From: Rathayibacter_A sp036510655
Lineage (GTDB): Bacteria; Actinomycetota; Actinomycetes; Actinomycetales; Microbacteriaceae
Direction of reading: 5' to 3'
Assembly (NCBI GenBank): GCA_036510655.1
Contig: DATCDQ010000020.1
Coordinates: 35,930-99,929 of the forward strand
Length of the DNA: 64,000 nucleotides
Shown in pieces: positions 42,486-51,639 of the stretch. How positions within the stretch are numbered: the stretch's first letter is position 1; the number at the start of each line of letters is the position of its first letter. The position numbers and the translations under genes are program-made. The notes beneath the pieces were generated by a model. It was given only the letters and a program-made list of their open reading frames with translations. It was not told the DNA's origin and did not search any database.

Positions 42486-44908
42486 CAGATATTTCCTGTC
42501 GATTGAGGGCTGCTACCAGAGGATTCGGGACTGCTGGAGCCTCCATGTTGTCCGCCAGCGCGGGCATCCTGCAGCGTCTTCCACACACGGCTCGGCGAGC
42601 ACGGCATCAGGATGTCGGTCACTCCGAATTGCCGCACCGCGTCGAGTACGCCGTTCACGATGGCCGGTGTCGATGCGATTGTGCCGGCCTCGCCGACGCC
42701 CTTGACGCCGAGAGCGTTCGTCAGCGCAGGGGTGACGGTGCGATCCGTCGTGAACGACGGCAGGTCGGCGGCGCTGGGCAACAGATAGTCGACGAATGAT
42801 CCGGACACCAGTGTGCCCGAATCGTCGTAGACGGCCTCCTCGAACAGTGCCTGCGAGATGCCCTGGGCGAGCCCGCCGTGCACCTGCCCGTCGACCAGCA
42901 ACGGGTTGATGACGTTGCCGATGTCGTCGACGCAGACATACTTGCGCAGCTTCGCCTCACCGGTCTCGGTGTCCACCTCCATGGCAGCCAGGTGGGTTCC
43001 GTGCGGGAAGTTGAAATTCACTGGGTCGAACGTTGCATCCGAATCCAGGCTGGGTTCGAATCCGTCCGGCATGTTGTGGGCCGAGAAGACCGCGAAGGCT
43101 ATCTCGCCGAGCGTCATCCCCGCATCGGTGCCCTTGACGCCGAACCGACCCGCGGTGAACTCGATGTCATCGCGGTTCGCCTCGAGCAGGTGTGCCGCGA
43201 CGGTCTTCGCCTTCTCGATCACTTTGTCGGCGGCGGCCACCACCGCCATCCCGCCGACGACGAGGGACCGAGAGCCATAGGTGTCCATGCCTTTTTGCGA
43301 CACCTGCGTGTCGCCGTGCAGGATTTCGATGTTCTCGAAGGGCACGCCGAGGCGATCCGCCACGATCTGACTGTACGAGGTCTCGTGGCCTTGCCCGTGC
43401 GGGCTGATTCCGGTGACGACCTCGACGGCACCGGTCGGCAACACGCGGATTTGCGCATGCTCCCAGCCGCCCGCCGCGTAGTCGAGAGAACCGAGCACCC
43501 GTGAGGGCGCGAGTCCGCACATCTCCGTGTAGGTGGAGACGCCGATTCCGAGTTGCACGCTGTCGCCGGCTTCGCGCCGGGCGTGCTGCTCGGCCCGGAG
43601 GGCGTCGTAGCCGAACAACTCCAGTGCCTTGTCTGTCGCGGCCTCGTAGTTGCCGGAGTCATATTCGAGCCCCGCGACCGTCGTGAACGGGAACTCTTCG
43701 TGCTTGATCCAGTTCTTGCGGCGCAACTCGAGCGGATCCAGCTTCAGCTCGAAGGCGAGGTCGTCCATGATCCGTTCGATCGCGAAGGTCGCCTCCGGCC
43801 GGCCGGCCCCGCGGTATGCACCGGTGACCACCTTGTTGGTGTACAGGTTGTTGCACTCGAAGCGGTAGGCGGGGAACTTGTAGATCGAGTTGAACATGAA
43901 TGCGCCCAGAATCGGGATGCCGCCGCCGATCAGGCTCTGGTATGCGCCCATGTCGGCGAGTAGATTCACGCTCAACCCGGTGACGATGCCCTCCTTCGTC
44001 GCGGCGATCTTGACCCGTTGCACTTGGGCTCGACCGTGGTGGGCGCCCATCAGCGATTCGGTCCTGGTCTCGGTGTACTTGCACGGCTTTCCGGTGTGCC
44101 GCGCGGCCAGCACGGTGATGATCTCCTCCGTGGTCACCGCGAGCTTGCCGCCGAAGCCGCCGCCGACATCTGGTGCGATGACGCGCACCTTCGATTCGGG
44201 GATGCCGAGCGAAAGCGCGAGCATCAGCTTCAAAATGTGCGGGATCTGCGTCGCCGACCACATCGTGAGCTGCTCGCCGGTCGGATCGACGACGGTCGAG
44301 CGCGGCTCCATGAACGCCGGAATCAACCGCTGCTGGTAATAGGTGCGTTCGAGAACGACATCGCTGTCAGCGAGAGCTGCTGCAACATCGCTGCCCGTCC
44401 CGGCCGCGGCGGAATCGAACACCCACTTGGCCGACAGGTTCGTGCCGAGTTCCGGCTGGGCGAGCACCTGGTCGGTGAATGCCTCCTCGAGGTCGAGCAC
44501 GACAGGGAGTTCGTCGTAGTCGACGTCGATGACGTCAAGGGCATCCCGGGCTTGCGCAGCGGTCCGCGCGATCACGCATGCGACGATCTCTCCCGCGAAC
44601 GCGACCCGATCGATCGCGATCGGCAGGTACGGCACCGCCTTCTGGTCTGGTGTCACCGGCCAGGCTGACGGGATGCTGCCCTGTTCGGCGGCGACGTCCT
44701 TGCCGGTGAGCACCATGACGACGCCCGGCGACTTCTTCGCCTCGTCCACGTTGAGAGAGGTGATGGTCGCATGAGCGAATGGGCTGCGCAGCAGCGCGAG
44801 ATGCAGCATGCCGGGCAGCACCATATTGTCGGTGTAGCGCGAGCGACCTGTAATGAGCCGCTGATCTTCCTTGCGGGTGCGCGGAGCCCCGATCTCGGTG
44901 ATGGTCAT
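42485..44908 (-). CDS. coxL: Molybdopterin-binding large subunit, form II CO-dehydrogenase-like
   Basis: Mo-hydroxylase catalytic subunit of 807 aa with Ald_Xan_dh_C domains. Key segments are VIAPDVGGGFGGK near residue 240 and the catalytic Glu in KGVGEAG near residue 750. The active-site loop reads AYRGAGR (residues 364-370), the form II (BMS) signature, not the AYxCSFR of true aerobic CO dehydrogenases. The Cys that holds Cu/S in form I is therefore absent, and CO oxidation is doubtful. An aldehyde or N-heterocycle substrate is plausible. Operon order is S-L-M-G. Confidence 0.9.
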   Translation of the reverse strand: MTITEIGAPRTRKEDQRLITGRSRYTDNMVLPGMLHLALLRSPFAHATITSLNVDEAKKSPGVVMVLTGKDVAAEQGSIPSAWPVTPDQKAVPYLPIAIDRVAFAGEIVACVIARTAAQARDALDVIDVDYDELPVVLDLEEAFTDQVLAQPELGTNLSAKWVFDSAAAGTGSDVAAALADSDVVLERTYYQQRLIPAFMEPRSTVVDPTGEQLTMWSATQIPHILKLMLALSLGIPESKVRVIAPDVGGGFGGKLAVTTEEIITVLAARHTGKPCKYTETRTESLMGAHHGRAQVQRVKIAATKEGIVTGLSVNLLADMGAYQSLIGGGIPILGAFMFNSIYKFPAYRFECNNLYTNKVVTGAYRGAGRPEATFAIERIMDDLAFELKLDPLELRRKNWIKHEEFPFTTVAGLEYDSGNYEAATDKALELFGYDALRAEQHARREAGDSVQLGIGVSTYTEMCGLAPSRVLGSLDYAAGGWEHAQIRVLPTGAVEVVTGISPHGQGHETSYSQIVADRLGVPFENIEILHGDTQVSQKGMDTYGSRSLVVGGMAVVAAADKVIEKAKTVAAHLLEANRDDIEFTAGRFGVKGTDAGMTLGEIAFAVFSAHNMPDGFEPSLDSDATFDPVNFNFPHGTHLAAMEVDTETGEAKLRKYVCVDDIGNVINPLLVDGQVHGGLAQGISQALFEEAVYDDSGTLVSGSFVDYLLPSAADLPSFTTDRTVTPALTNALGVKGVGEAGTIASTPAIVNGVLDAVRQFGVTDILMPCSPSRVWKTLQDARAGGQHGGSSSPESSGSSPQSTGNI

Positions 44909-45405
44909 GCCGGCTCACCCACCGGAACGGTGGCATCCTGTTCCGCCTTCGCGGCAGCCTGCACAGCTTTGACGATGTTGTGGTAACCGGTGCAGCGGCA
45001 CAGATTGCCTTCCAGGCCCTCCCGGATCATATGCTCGTCGGGGTTCGGATGCTCGTTCAGCAGATCGATGGATTCCATGATCATGCCGGGAGTGCAGAAT
45101 CCACATTGTAGGGCGTGGTTCTCGTGGAACGCGGTTTGCATGGGGTGAAGCTCACCGTCGCGCGCGATGCCTTCGATCGTCGTGATCTCGTGGCCGTCGG
45201 CCTGAACGGCGAGCATGGTGCAGGACTTGACACTGACCCCGTCGAAATGCACGGTGCAGGCTCCGCAGTTACTGGTATCACACCCGATCAGCGTTCCCGT
45301 CTTGCCGACGACTTCGCGAAGATATTGCACCAGCAACATTCGCGGCTCTACGTCGTCGGTGTAAGACATCCCATCGACATTCACCGTGATGGTCTTGCGC
45401 GCCAT
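44905..45405 (-). CDS. coxS: [2Fe-2S] small subunit of the molybdenum hydroxylase (CoxS-like)
   Basis: A 166-aa iron-sulfur subunit. The plant-type cluster is ligated by GCDTSNCGACTVHFDG...C (four Cys) and the second cluster by QCGFCTPGMI and GNLCRCTGY. It overlaps coxL by 4 bases. The 110-base upstream gap holds a promoter, so S-L-M-G may be transcribed separately from the accessory genes upstream. Confidence 0.93.
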   Translation of the reverse strand: MARKTITVNVDGMSYTDDVEPRMLLVQYLREVVGKTGTLIGCDTSNCGACTVHFDGVSVKSCTMLAVQADGHEITTIEGIARDGELHPMQTAFHENHALQCGFCTPGMIMESIDLLNEHPNPDEHMIREGLEGNLCRCTGYHNIVKAVQAAAKAEQDATVPVGEPA

Positions 45406-45445
45406 GGTATTTCTCCGTCCGCTTACACTTCCTCGTGTCCTCCCT

Positions 45446-45473
45446 GTATAACACCGACCTCTAGTAACAACAA
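45446..45473 (-). promoter_or_regulatory. Promoter candidate for coxSLMG
   Basis: Reading the minus strand, TTGTTG (complement of 45468-45473) is followed after 16 bases by TTATAC (complement of 45446-45451), about 40 bases upstream of the coxS start codon. A purine-rich GGAGAAA ribosome site precedes the ATG. Confidence 0.45.
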
Positions 45474-45515
45474 CCGACCCCGGCGCGTCCTGACGCGCAG
45501 CGCCAGTCGCTCGCG

Positions 45516-46652
45516 CTACCCGTCAGTGCCCTGATGCACCCTGCGGTCGGTCTCGCTCAACGGAACGTTCGTTCCGCCCCAGCGCAGGCCGATGATCTGG
45601 GCGGCAACAGAGACGGCGGTTTCCTCTGGAGTGCGGCCGCCGAGGTCGAGGCCGATCGGACTGGTCAGCCGGGCAAGCTCCGTCGGGCCGAGCCCGGCCT
45701 CCTTGAGGCGCACCAGGCGGTCTTCATGGGTCTTTCGGGAGCCCATGGCGCCGATGTAGGCCGGGGTGTGCTTCCCTTCCAGCCGCAGTGCGAGGTCCAG
45801 CACGGGTACGTCGAACTTCGGGTCGTGCGTCAGCACGCAGATGACCGTGCGCGAGTCGATGGTACCCGCATCGATCTGGGTCTTCAGATACTGATGCGGC
45901 CAGGAGACGACCACCTCGTCCGCGTTGGGGAACCGCGCCTTCGTCGCGAAGACGGGCCGGGCGTCGCAGACGGTGACGTGGAAGCCGAGAAATGCACCCT
46001 GCCGCGCGACTGCTGCGGCGAAGTCGATGGCGCCGAAGACGATCATGCGGGGTTTGGGTTGGAAGGATGCGACGAAAATGCGCATACCGGTATCCATGCG
46101 TTCGCCTCGGGCCCCGTACGTCAGCACGGTCGTCGAGCCGGCGGCGAGCAGGCCGCGCACATCGTCGATGACGGCCTCGTCGATGCGAGTGGTGCCGAGC
46201 GAGCCACTCGCCGTGTCTGGACGCACGATGATACGCCTGCCGAGCCACGTCGCATCCGGGTGCTCGATGATCGTGGCGATTGCTATGGGTCGTCCGGCGG
46301 TGATGTCGGCGGCGACCTCGTCCAAGTCCGGAAAAGTCTGCCGGGAAAACGGCTCGACGAAGACGTCGATGATGCCGCCGCAAGTGAGTCCGACGGCAAA
46401 CGCGTCGTCGTCGCTGAACCCGTAGCGCTGCAGCACAGGCTGACCGGATGCCGCGACCGTACGGCACAACTCGTAGAGCGCGCCCTCGACGCATCCGCCC
46501 GAGACGGAGCCGGACACCGTGCCATCCGCCGTGACGAGCATCGACGCGCCGGGTGGACGGGGCGCCGATCGGATCGTGTGCACGACCGTGCCGATACCGA
46601 TGACTTCGCCGGCGTCCCACGACGCGAGCAGTTCACCCAATACCTCACGCAT
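45516..46652 (-). CDS. XdhC/CoxI-family Mo-cofactor maturation protein
   Basis: A 378-aa maturation factor. The N-terminal XdhC_CoxI domain (residues ~10-80) shows GIGTVVHTIRSAPRPPGASMLVTADG and GSVSGGCVEGALYE. The C-terminal Rossmann domain begins PKPRMIVFGAIDFAAAVARQG and ends GLDLGGRTPEETAVSVAAQI. XdhC proteins bind and sulfurate Mo cofactor before insertion into the large subunit. Eight bases overlap the CoxE gene. Confidence 0.9.
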   Translation of the reverse strand: MREVLGELLASWDAGEVIGIGTVVHTIRSAPRPPGASMLVTADGTVSGSVSGGCVEGALYELCRTVAASGQPVLQRYGFSDDDAFAVGLTCGGIIDVFVEPFSRQTFPDLDEVAADITAGRPIAIATIIEHPDATWLGRRIIVRPDTASGSLGTTRIDEAVIDDVRGLLAAGSTTVLTYGARGERMDTGMRIFVASFQPKPRMIVFGAIDFAAAVARQGAFLGFHVTVCDARPVFATKARFPNADEVVVSWPHQYLKTQIDAGTIDSRTVICVLTHDPKFDVPVLDLALRLEGKHTPAYIGAMGSRKTHEDRLVRLKEAGLGPTELARLTSPIGLDLGGRTPEETAVSVAAQIIGLRWGGTNVPLSETDRRVHQGTDG

Positions 46653-47796
46653 TGGCTATCAACTCCAAGAGTTCGGCGAACGCGGCCAAGGAATGGCCGG
46701 CCACGAGCCCATCAAGGGAAGGCAGCGCCGCAACGATTCCGCCTTGCACCGGAGCATATCCCGCTTTGCCGCTGTGCGGGTTGGACCACAGCACCGCGCG
46801 AGCGAGCCGGTGCAGGCGCTGCATCTGCTCGGCGAGCAGAGCGGGATCGCCCAGCTCCCAGCCGTCGCTGGCGATCACGACGACCGCCGCACGAGCAAGG
46901 CCGCGCTGCCCCCACTGATTCAGGAACTCGCGCAATCCCAGGCCGAGCCGGGTGCCGCCGGACCAATCCGGGATGGTCTCCCCGGCCAGCAGCAGCGCCT
47001 TTTCGACGTCGTGAAGCCGCAGCGGCACGGTGACCCTGGTCAGCTTGGTACCCAGCGTGAACACTTCGGTGGTGCGAGGTGCCGCGCTGACCACGCGATG
47101 GGCGAGCCGCAGCAGGCTGTCGGCATACGGTTCCATAGACCCGGAGATGTCGAGCACGAACACGACGCGACGAGGCCGTGTTGTGGGGCGACGATAGTGC
47201 AGCCGTCCGGGTTCTCCGGCGTGCCGCAATTGATCGCGCACGGTTTTGGCCGCGTCGATATCGCCCCAGCGAGACGGCCGCCGCCGCACACCGCGGCGCC
47301 GCGGCATCCGCACCGGAAGCGAGGCGAATAACCGCGCCAACCGCTGACGTTCGGATGCCGTCAAGCTCGCGATGTCGCGATGCCGCAGGGATTCTTCCGC
47401 GCTCGCGAGCACCGCGACCACATGGTCCTCCCCCCCGTCGTCGCCGTCGGCATGGTCGTCGCTGATGTCGGCCTGCGTGACGGTTCGCGGTGCAGCGCGG
47501 GTCGTGCCGCTGCGGTTAGTGTGTTCTGAAAACCAGTGGTCGAACGTCTTGTCGTAGACAATCGTGTCGTCCGGCCCCGCGCACAGTGTCGCGCGGCCGG
47601 CCCAGTAGACATGGTTGCGGGACCCCGCATCGAGCCGGGTGGACGCATCGAGGAAGGTCTGCGTTCGGTCGGGCCCGATGGCCAGGCCTGCCGCGCGCAG
47701 GGCGTGCGCGAATCCGACGAACATCGCCGAGATGTCGTGGGTGGCGAATGCTGCAGCATCCGTCGCATTTGTCGGGTCGGTCAAAAGCTCATCCAT
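46645..47796 (-). CDS. coxE: CoxE-like VWA-domain protein
   Basis: A 383-aa protein with a CoxE/VWA C-terminal half. The metal-ion-dependent adhesion site is VFVLDISGSMEPYADSLLR (D-x-S-x-S, residues ~212-216), with a later Asp in VVVIASDGWELGDP. VWA proteins of this type work with a MoxR AAA ATPase, here the neighbouring CoxD, to insert or remodel the metal centre of the hydroxylase. It overlaps XdhC. Confidence 0.9.
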   Translation of the reverse strand: MDELLTDPTNATDAAAFATHDISAMFVGFAHALRAAGLAIGPDRTQTFLDASTRLDAGSRNHVYWAGRATLCAGPDDTIVYDKTFDHWFSEHTNRSGTTRAAPRTVTQADISDDHADGDDGGEDHVVAVLASAEESLRHRDIASLTASERQRLARLFASLPVRMPRRRGVRRRPSRWGDIDAAKTVRDQLRHAGEPGRLHYRRPTTRPRRVVFVLDISGSMEPYADSLLRLAHRVVSAAPRTTEVFTLGTKLTRVTVPLRLHDVEKALLLAGETIPDWSGGTRLGLGLREFLNQWGQRGLARAAVVVIASDGWELGDPALLAEQMQRLHRLARAVLWSNPHSGKAGYAPVQGGIVAALPSLDGLVAGHSLAAFAELLELIANA

Positions 47797-47811
47797 CGCG
47801 TGCCATGTGTT

Positions 47812-48720
47812 TCAGACGGTCAGCATGGTGTCGAGCGCGGCACGCACGCGCTCGGTGTCTTCGCGGTATTTGCAGACGGCGCCGATCGTGGCTGCCGCCG
47901 ATTCCAGGTCGAGTTCGCTCGCGCCCAACTGGTGCAGGGCACGCGCCCAGTCGAGCGTTTCGGCGACCCCCGGTGGCTTCAGCATTTCACCGCGCAGGCG
48001 CAACTCCTGCACGATCGCTGCGACCTGTTCAGCGAGCTTCTGGTCGACCTCGGGAAGGCGCGTTCGAAGGATCTCGACCTCGCGGGCGAGCCCCGGATGC
48101 TCAATCCAGTGATACAGACAGCGCCGCTTCAGCGCATCATGCAGCTCGCGTGTGCGATTGGAGGTCAGCACGACGATGGGCGGCACGGCCGCCGTGATGG
48201 TGCCGAGTTCGGGGATCGTGACCTGATTCGTCGACAGAACTTCGAGGAGGAACGCTTCGAACTCGTCATCTGCGCGGTCGATCTCGTCGACGAGCAGCAC
48301 GGCCGGGCTTTCGCGCAGTGCCCGCAGAATCGGACGCGCCAGGAGGAAGCGTTCGTCGAACAGCGATTGCTCAAGCGCTGCGATGTCTTGTGGGGCGCTG
48401 CTCAGTGCGGCGCCGTCGCGTGCCGCACCGGCCGCTTCGACGGTGCGCAGGTGCAGGATCTGGCGGGTGAAGTCCCAGTCGTAGAGCGCTTGCGTCGAGT
48501 CGATGCCCTCGTAGCACTGCAGGCGGATCAGCGGAATGTCCAGCGACTGCGACAGCGCCTCGGCCAGCGCTGTCTTGCCGGTGCCGGGTTCGCCCTCCAG
48601 CAGCAGCGGGCGCTGCATCGCCAGCGCCAGATAGGTGACAGTAGCGAGCCCCTCGTCGGCGAGATACCCGACGGATCGCAGGCGGGTGCTGACGTCGTGG
48701 GCTGAAGCAACGATGCTCAT
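47812..48720 (-). CDS. coxD: MoxR-family AAA+ ATPase (CoxD-like)
   Basis: A 302-aa AAA+ ATPase. Walker A is LLEGEPGTGKTALAEAL, Walker B is VLLVDEIDRADDEFEAFLLEVL, and sensor 1 is IVVLTSNRTRELHDALKRRC. CoxD in characterised CO-dehydrogenase clusters functions as a chaperone for active-site maturation together with CoxE. A 15-base gap separates it from CoxE, and its start overlaps the MocA-like stop. Confidence 0.92.
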   Translation of the reverse strand: MSIVASAHDVSTRLRSVGYLADEGLATVTYLALAMQRPLLLEGEPGTGKTALAEALSQSLDIPLIRLQCYEGIDSTQALYDWDFTRQILHLRTVEAAGAARDGAALSSAPQDIAALEQSLFDERFLLARPILRALRESPAVLLVDEIDRADDEFEAFLLEVLSTNQVTIPELGTITAAVPPIVVLTSNRTRELHDALKRRCLYHWIEHPGLAREVEILRTRLPEVDQKLAEQVAAIVQELRLRGEMLKPPGVAETLDWARALHQLGASELDLESAAATIGAVCKYREDTERVRAALDTMLTV

Positions 48721-49373
48721 TGCCCCAGCTTAGGAAGAATCGTGCTACCGGCGTCGCTGAATGTGCTGGGGCGCGCGCCGGCATGCGTATCGATGTCGGC
48801 GCCGGTCGCGAGGTCGGAACAATCCACCTCCAGCACGTCGTGGCGTGCTAGATAGTCACGCGCGCCCGTGTCGCCGGAACACTCGGCGGCGATCGCCGCC
48901 CAGTGATCTCTACCCAGCAGCACCGGATGCCCTGGAGCGCCGCCGGGGGTGCTGCCGGGGGTGCTGCCGGGGGTGCTGCCGTACGACGCGCGGGCGAGTA
49001 TGCCGGGCTCTGCATGGCGCAAGACGCGGCGAATGACGTCAGCCCCGACATCCGGCAGGTCGACTAGGTGCACGAGGGCGGCCACGGCATCACGCTCGGC
49101 GATCGCATCGAGTCCGGCGCGCAGCGATGCGCCCATGCCCTCGTTCCAGTCGGCAGCTTCGATGAAGGTGACCGGCTCAGCTGCGAGCAGAGCGCGCACG
49201 ATCGGCGCAGCTGCCCCGATCACAACGACGACTTCGGTGCATCCGCCGGCTGCCAGCGTTCGGGCGGCGCTGACCGCCCAGGGCAGGCCATCCGCGCCTT
49301 CGACCAGTGCTTTAGGCAGGCCCATGCGCCGACCGGCGCCCGCAGCCAGCAGCAGCCCGATCGCATCCGTCAT
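48717..49373 (-). CDS. MocA/MobA-like molybdenum-cofactor nucleotidyltransferase
   Basis: A 218-aa NTP transferase with the nucleotide loop LLLAAGAGRRMGLPKALVEG at the N-terminus and LVHLVDLPDVGADVIRRVL for metal binding, as in molybdenum-cofactor cytidylyltransferases. It would make the dinucleotide form of the cofactor used by the large subunit. An unusual G-S-T-P triplicate near residue 145 comes from a 12-bp tandem repeat. The upstream in-frame extension overlaps sufU and is not family-like. Confidence 0.87.
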   Translation of the reverse strand: MTDAIGLLLAAGAGRRMGLPKALVEGADGLPWAVSAARTLAAGGCTEVVVVIGAAAPIVRALLAAEPVTFIEAADWNEGMGASLRAGLDAIAERDAVAALVHLVDLPDVGADVIRRVLRHAEPGILARASYGSTPGSTPGSTPGGAPGHPVLLGRDHWAAIAAECSGDTGARDYLARHDVLEVDCSDLATGADIDTHAGARPSTFSDAGSTILPKLGQ

Positions 49374-49386
49374 GCCGTTGTGTCCG

Positions 49387-49836
49387 TCATGCCGCGAGCC
49401 GGCCCAATGCCGCTTCCAGAGCAACCCAGCCGAGCATTGCGCACTTGACCCGGGCGACGTAGCGCGAGACACCGCTCAGCGCGACGGCGTCGCCGAGCAG
49501 TTCGGGGTCGCCCTCATCGGCGCCCTGCGAATGGATCATCGCGCGGAAGGCCGCGATGCGGGTGGTCACATCGGCTGTCGTCATGCCGGGTACGAGGTCG
49601 TGGAGCATGGAGACGGATGCCTGTGAGATCGAGCAGCCCATGCCATCCCAGCTGAGCGATTCGATGGCGTCGCCGGTGGTATTCAGGTGCACCTGAACGG
49701 TGACTTCGTCACCACACGTCGGGTTGATCTGGTGCGCGCTCACCGCGGCTTCGTCCTGCAACCCGGCACCGTGGCGCTCGCGGGCGTGATCCATGATGAC
49801 CTGCTGGTACAGGCTGGTCAGCCCGGCGTCGGTCAT
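49387..49836 (-). CDS. sufU: SufU-type iron-sulfur assembly protein
   Basis: A 149-aa SufU/IscU-like protein. The three zinc/cluster Cys are in INPTCGDEV, DGMGCSISQAS and ARVKCAMLGW, and the Asp in the first motif is present. It accepts sulfur from the SufS desulfurase in actinobacterial and firmicute Fe-S assembly. No sufS lies next to it: directly upstream are about 120 bases without a recognisable gene, then transposase remnants, so the partner may have been displaced. It is on the same strand as the cox cluster, 13 bases away. Confidence 0.9.
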   Translation of the reverse strand: MTDAGLTSLYQQVIMDHARERHGAGLQDEAAVSAHQINPTCGDEVTVQVHLNTTGDAIESLSWDGMGCSISQASVSMLHDLVPGMTTADVTTRIAAFRAMIHSQGADEGDPELLGDAVALSGVSRYVARVKCAMLGWVALEAALGRLAA

Positions 49837-49960
49837 CGCGCGACTCCGGTGGAACGCCCCAGGCGGGTGCTGGTTTTGGAGGCGAGAAGTTCGACGGCCA
49901 ACATGGTTTCAGCCTACGCCGAGCGCCGGAGGCCCGCGCAATTCGACCGCCGTCGGAGTT

Positions 49961-49984
49961 CGAAAGTACGAAAGTACGAAAGTG
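49961..49984 (+). repeat. Three tandem 8-bp repeats at the island edge
   Basis: CGAAAGTA occurs twice in direct succession and a third copy differs in the last base. The block lies exactly at the start of the transposase remnant and looks like an insertion or slippage scar. Confidence 0.7.
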
Positions 49985-49989
49985 AGACT

Positions 49990-50440
49990 GTCATTTTCCG
50001 AAGTTGAGAATGCTCATCTCGATGTCGAGGGCCGGCTGGTCAAACCATGGGTGACATGGTTCATCGACGTCGGCACGAACTCGTTGTGCGGCACGGCCAT
50101 CACACCGGGCCCCCTCGATGGAGAGCATCCTGGCGGCGCTGCGCGCAGCGTCCGGTTCGCCCCACTGCCCCCGTACACGCCACACCTGAAAGGCACGGTA
50201 GAGACAGTAAACGGAGCGGCCGGGCAAATGTTCTTCGCCGGCCTGCCCCGCTACACCGGCGCACAGAAGCTGGCCAACGGTCGACCGGTCGATCCGGACG
50301 CGCCAGCACTGACATTCGACGCCAACACCGGTGAGCACCTGGGCGCCGCGACGCTCGCTGATCAGGCCAGCAGTGAGCAGATCGGTGAGTTGCGCCGCTG
50401 CCCGACGTTAGGCCTGATGAGCGGGCATCCCAGCACCTGA
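49990..50440 (+). pseudogene. Transposase/integrase-core remnant
   Basis: The reading KPWVTWFIDVGTN (catalytic-core strand with Asp) is followed by TAITPG and, one frame over, SMESILAALRAA; later LPPYTPHLKGTVETVNGAAGQMFF carries the second core motif and an E-T-V-N. The pattern is that of Mu-type/DDE transposases of actinobacteria. There is a frameshift near 50115 and a central deletion that removes most of the domain, so it cannot be active. Confidence 0.6.
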
Positions 50441-50517
50441 TGGAGCGTCTCGGAAAGTGTGCAATTTGCGCGTTGTTCGCAGGTAGTCTCGTTTGAGTAA
50501 AGGGAGAAGGTTTGCAC

Positions 50518-51516
50518 GTGCGTGACGATGACGACGCCCCGGCTGTGGTGTGTTGTGCTCCGGCCCGGCCACGCGATTCCGGCCATGACGCGACCCAGGA
50601 TAAGAGCGTCATCGCGGCCGCTGGTAGCGGTGAGCACCGTATCGAGCAGATCCTGATTCAGGCGGGTTCGTTCCGGATGGGCGATGCCAATGGGGACGAG
50701 AACCCAGCCGATGGTGAGACGCCAGTGCATCAGGTATCCACCGGCGCGTACTGGATCGATGCGACCAGTGTCACCAATGATGACTTCGCCCGGTTCATCG
50801 ATGCGAGCGGATACCGCACCGAAGCCGAAACGTTCGGGTTCTCCGCCGTCTTCCAACTCGCGGTCCAAGCCGATCACAAGGACATCATGAGCAGTGCCAC
50901 CGGGACCCCGTGGTGGTACGGGGTGCGCGGCGCGGACTGGCGTCACCCGGGCGGACCCAAGTCAGGGATCGAGGCGTTGGGCGAGCATCCGGTGGTGCAC
51001 GTCAGCTGGAATGACGCGCTCGCGTACTGTGCGTGGGCAGGCCGTCGGCTGCCGACCGAGGCCGAGTGGGAACGGGCATCCCGCGGCGGAGCAGATGGAT
51101 ACCGGTTCCCGTGGGGTGACGGGCTGCTCACTGACGATGGCCGGTGGCGTGTAAACATTTGGCAGGGCCAATTCCCGGTGACCAACACGCTTGAGGATGG
51201 CTACCTGACCACCGCCCCGGTCCGCTCGTACGAACCTAACGGGTACGGCCTGTGGCAGACGGCCGGGAACGTGTGGGAATGGTGCGCCGACTGGTACGAC
51301 CCCCGCTACTACGACCACTCGCCGGGTATTGACCCCACCGGGCCGACCACCGGAACAGCCCGGGTGCTGCGCGGCGGCTCCTATCTCTGCCACAACTCAT
51401 ACTGCAACCGTTACCGCAACTCTGCCCGCTCCTCCAACACACCAGACTCGTCAATGGGCAACGCGGGCTTCCGAACGGTTCCCGACGAAGGGGACATATA
51501 TGGACAGGACACCTGA
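50518..51516 (+). CDS. Formylglycine-generating enzyme (sulfatase-modifying factor)
   Basis: A 332-aa copper enzyme that oxidises the active-site Cys of sulfatases to formylglycine. The fold is visible as IQAGSFRMGD at the start, VSWNDALAYCAWAGRRLPTEAEWERASRGG, TAGNVWEWCADWYDPRYY and RVLRGGSYLCHNSYCNRYR, where Cys 291 and Cys 296 are the paired copper-binding residues, five apart as in characterised enzymes. GTG at 50518 has a good purine-rich site; a TTG two codons earlier is possible. Its presumed target, an arylsulfatase with C-S-P-T-R, is 1.9 kb downstream. Confidence 0.9.
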   Translation: MRDDDDAPAVVCCAPARPRDSGHDATQDKSVIAAAGSGEHRIEQILIQAGSFRMGDANGDENPADGETPVHQVSTGAYWIDATSVTNDDFARFIDASGYRTEAETFGFSAVFQLAVQADHKDIMSSATGTPWWYGVRGADWRHPGGPKSGIEALGEHPVVHVSWNDALAYCAWAGRRLPTEAEWERASRGGADGYRFPWGDGLLTDDGRWRVNIWQGQFPVTNTLEDGYLTTAPVRSYEPNGYGLWQTAGNVWEWCADWYDPRYYDHSPGIDPTGPTTGTARVLRGGSYLCHNSYCNRYRNSARSSNTPDSSMGNAGFRTVPDEGDIYGQDT

Positions 51517-51639
51517 TCCATCCGCGGAGTCCCGTCGAGAGAATGAGGCCGACGCCAACAACCGGATTGACTGGCACTCAACTCGACCGGCGCTCAACGC
51601 GTTGACCGTATTGACCGGACCCTCGCCCGAGTAGCACGC

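Noticed and set aside
42485..45405. Annotation as true aerobic CO dehydrogenase (form I)
   Set aside because: The active-site loop is AYRGAGR, not AYxCSFR, and the gene order is S-L-M rather than M-S-L.
51500..51634. 44-codon open frame overlapping the end of the FGE gene
   Set aside because: Polar, low-complexity peptide that runs into the transposase fragment on the other strand; no ribosome site.
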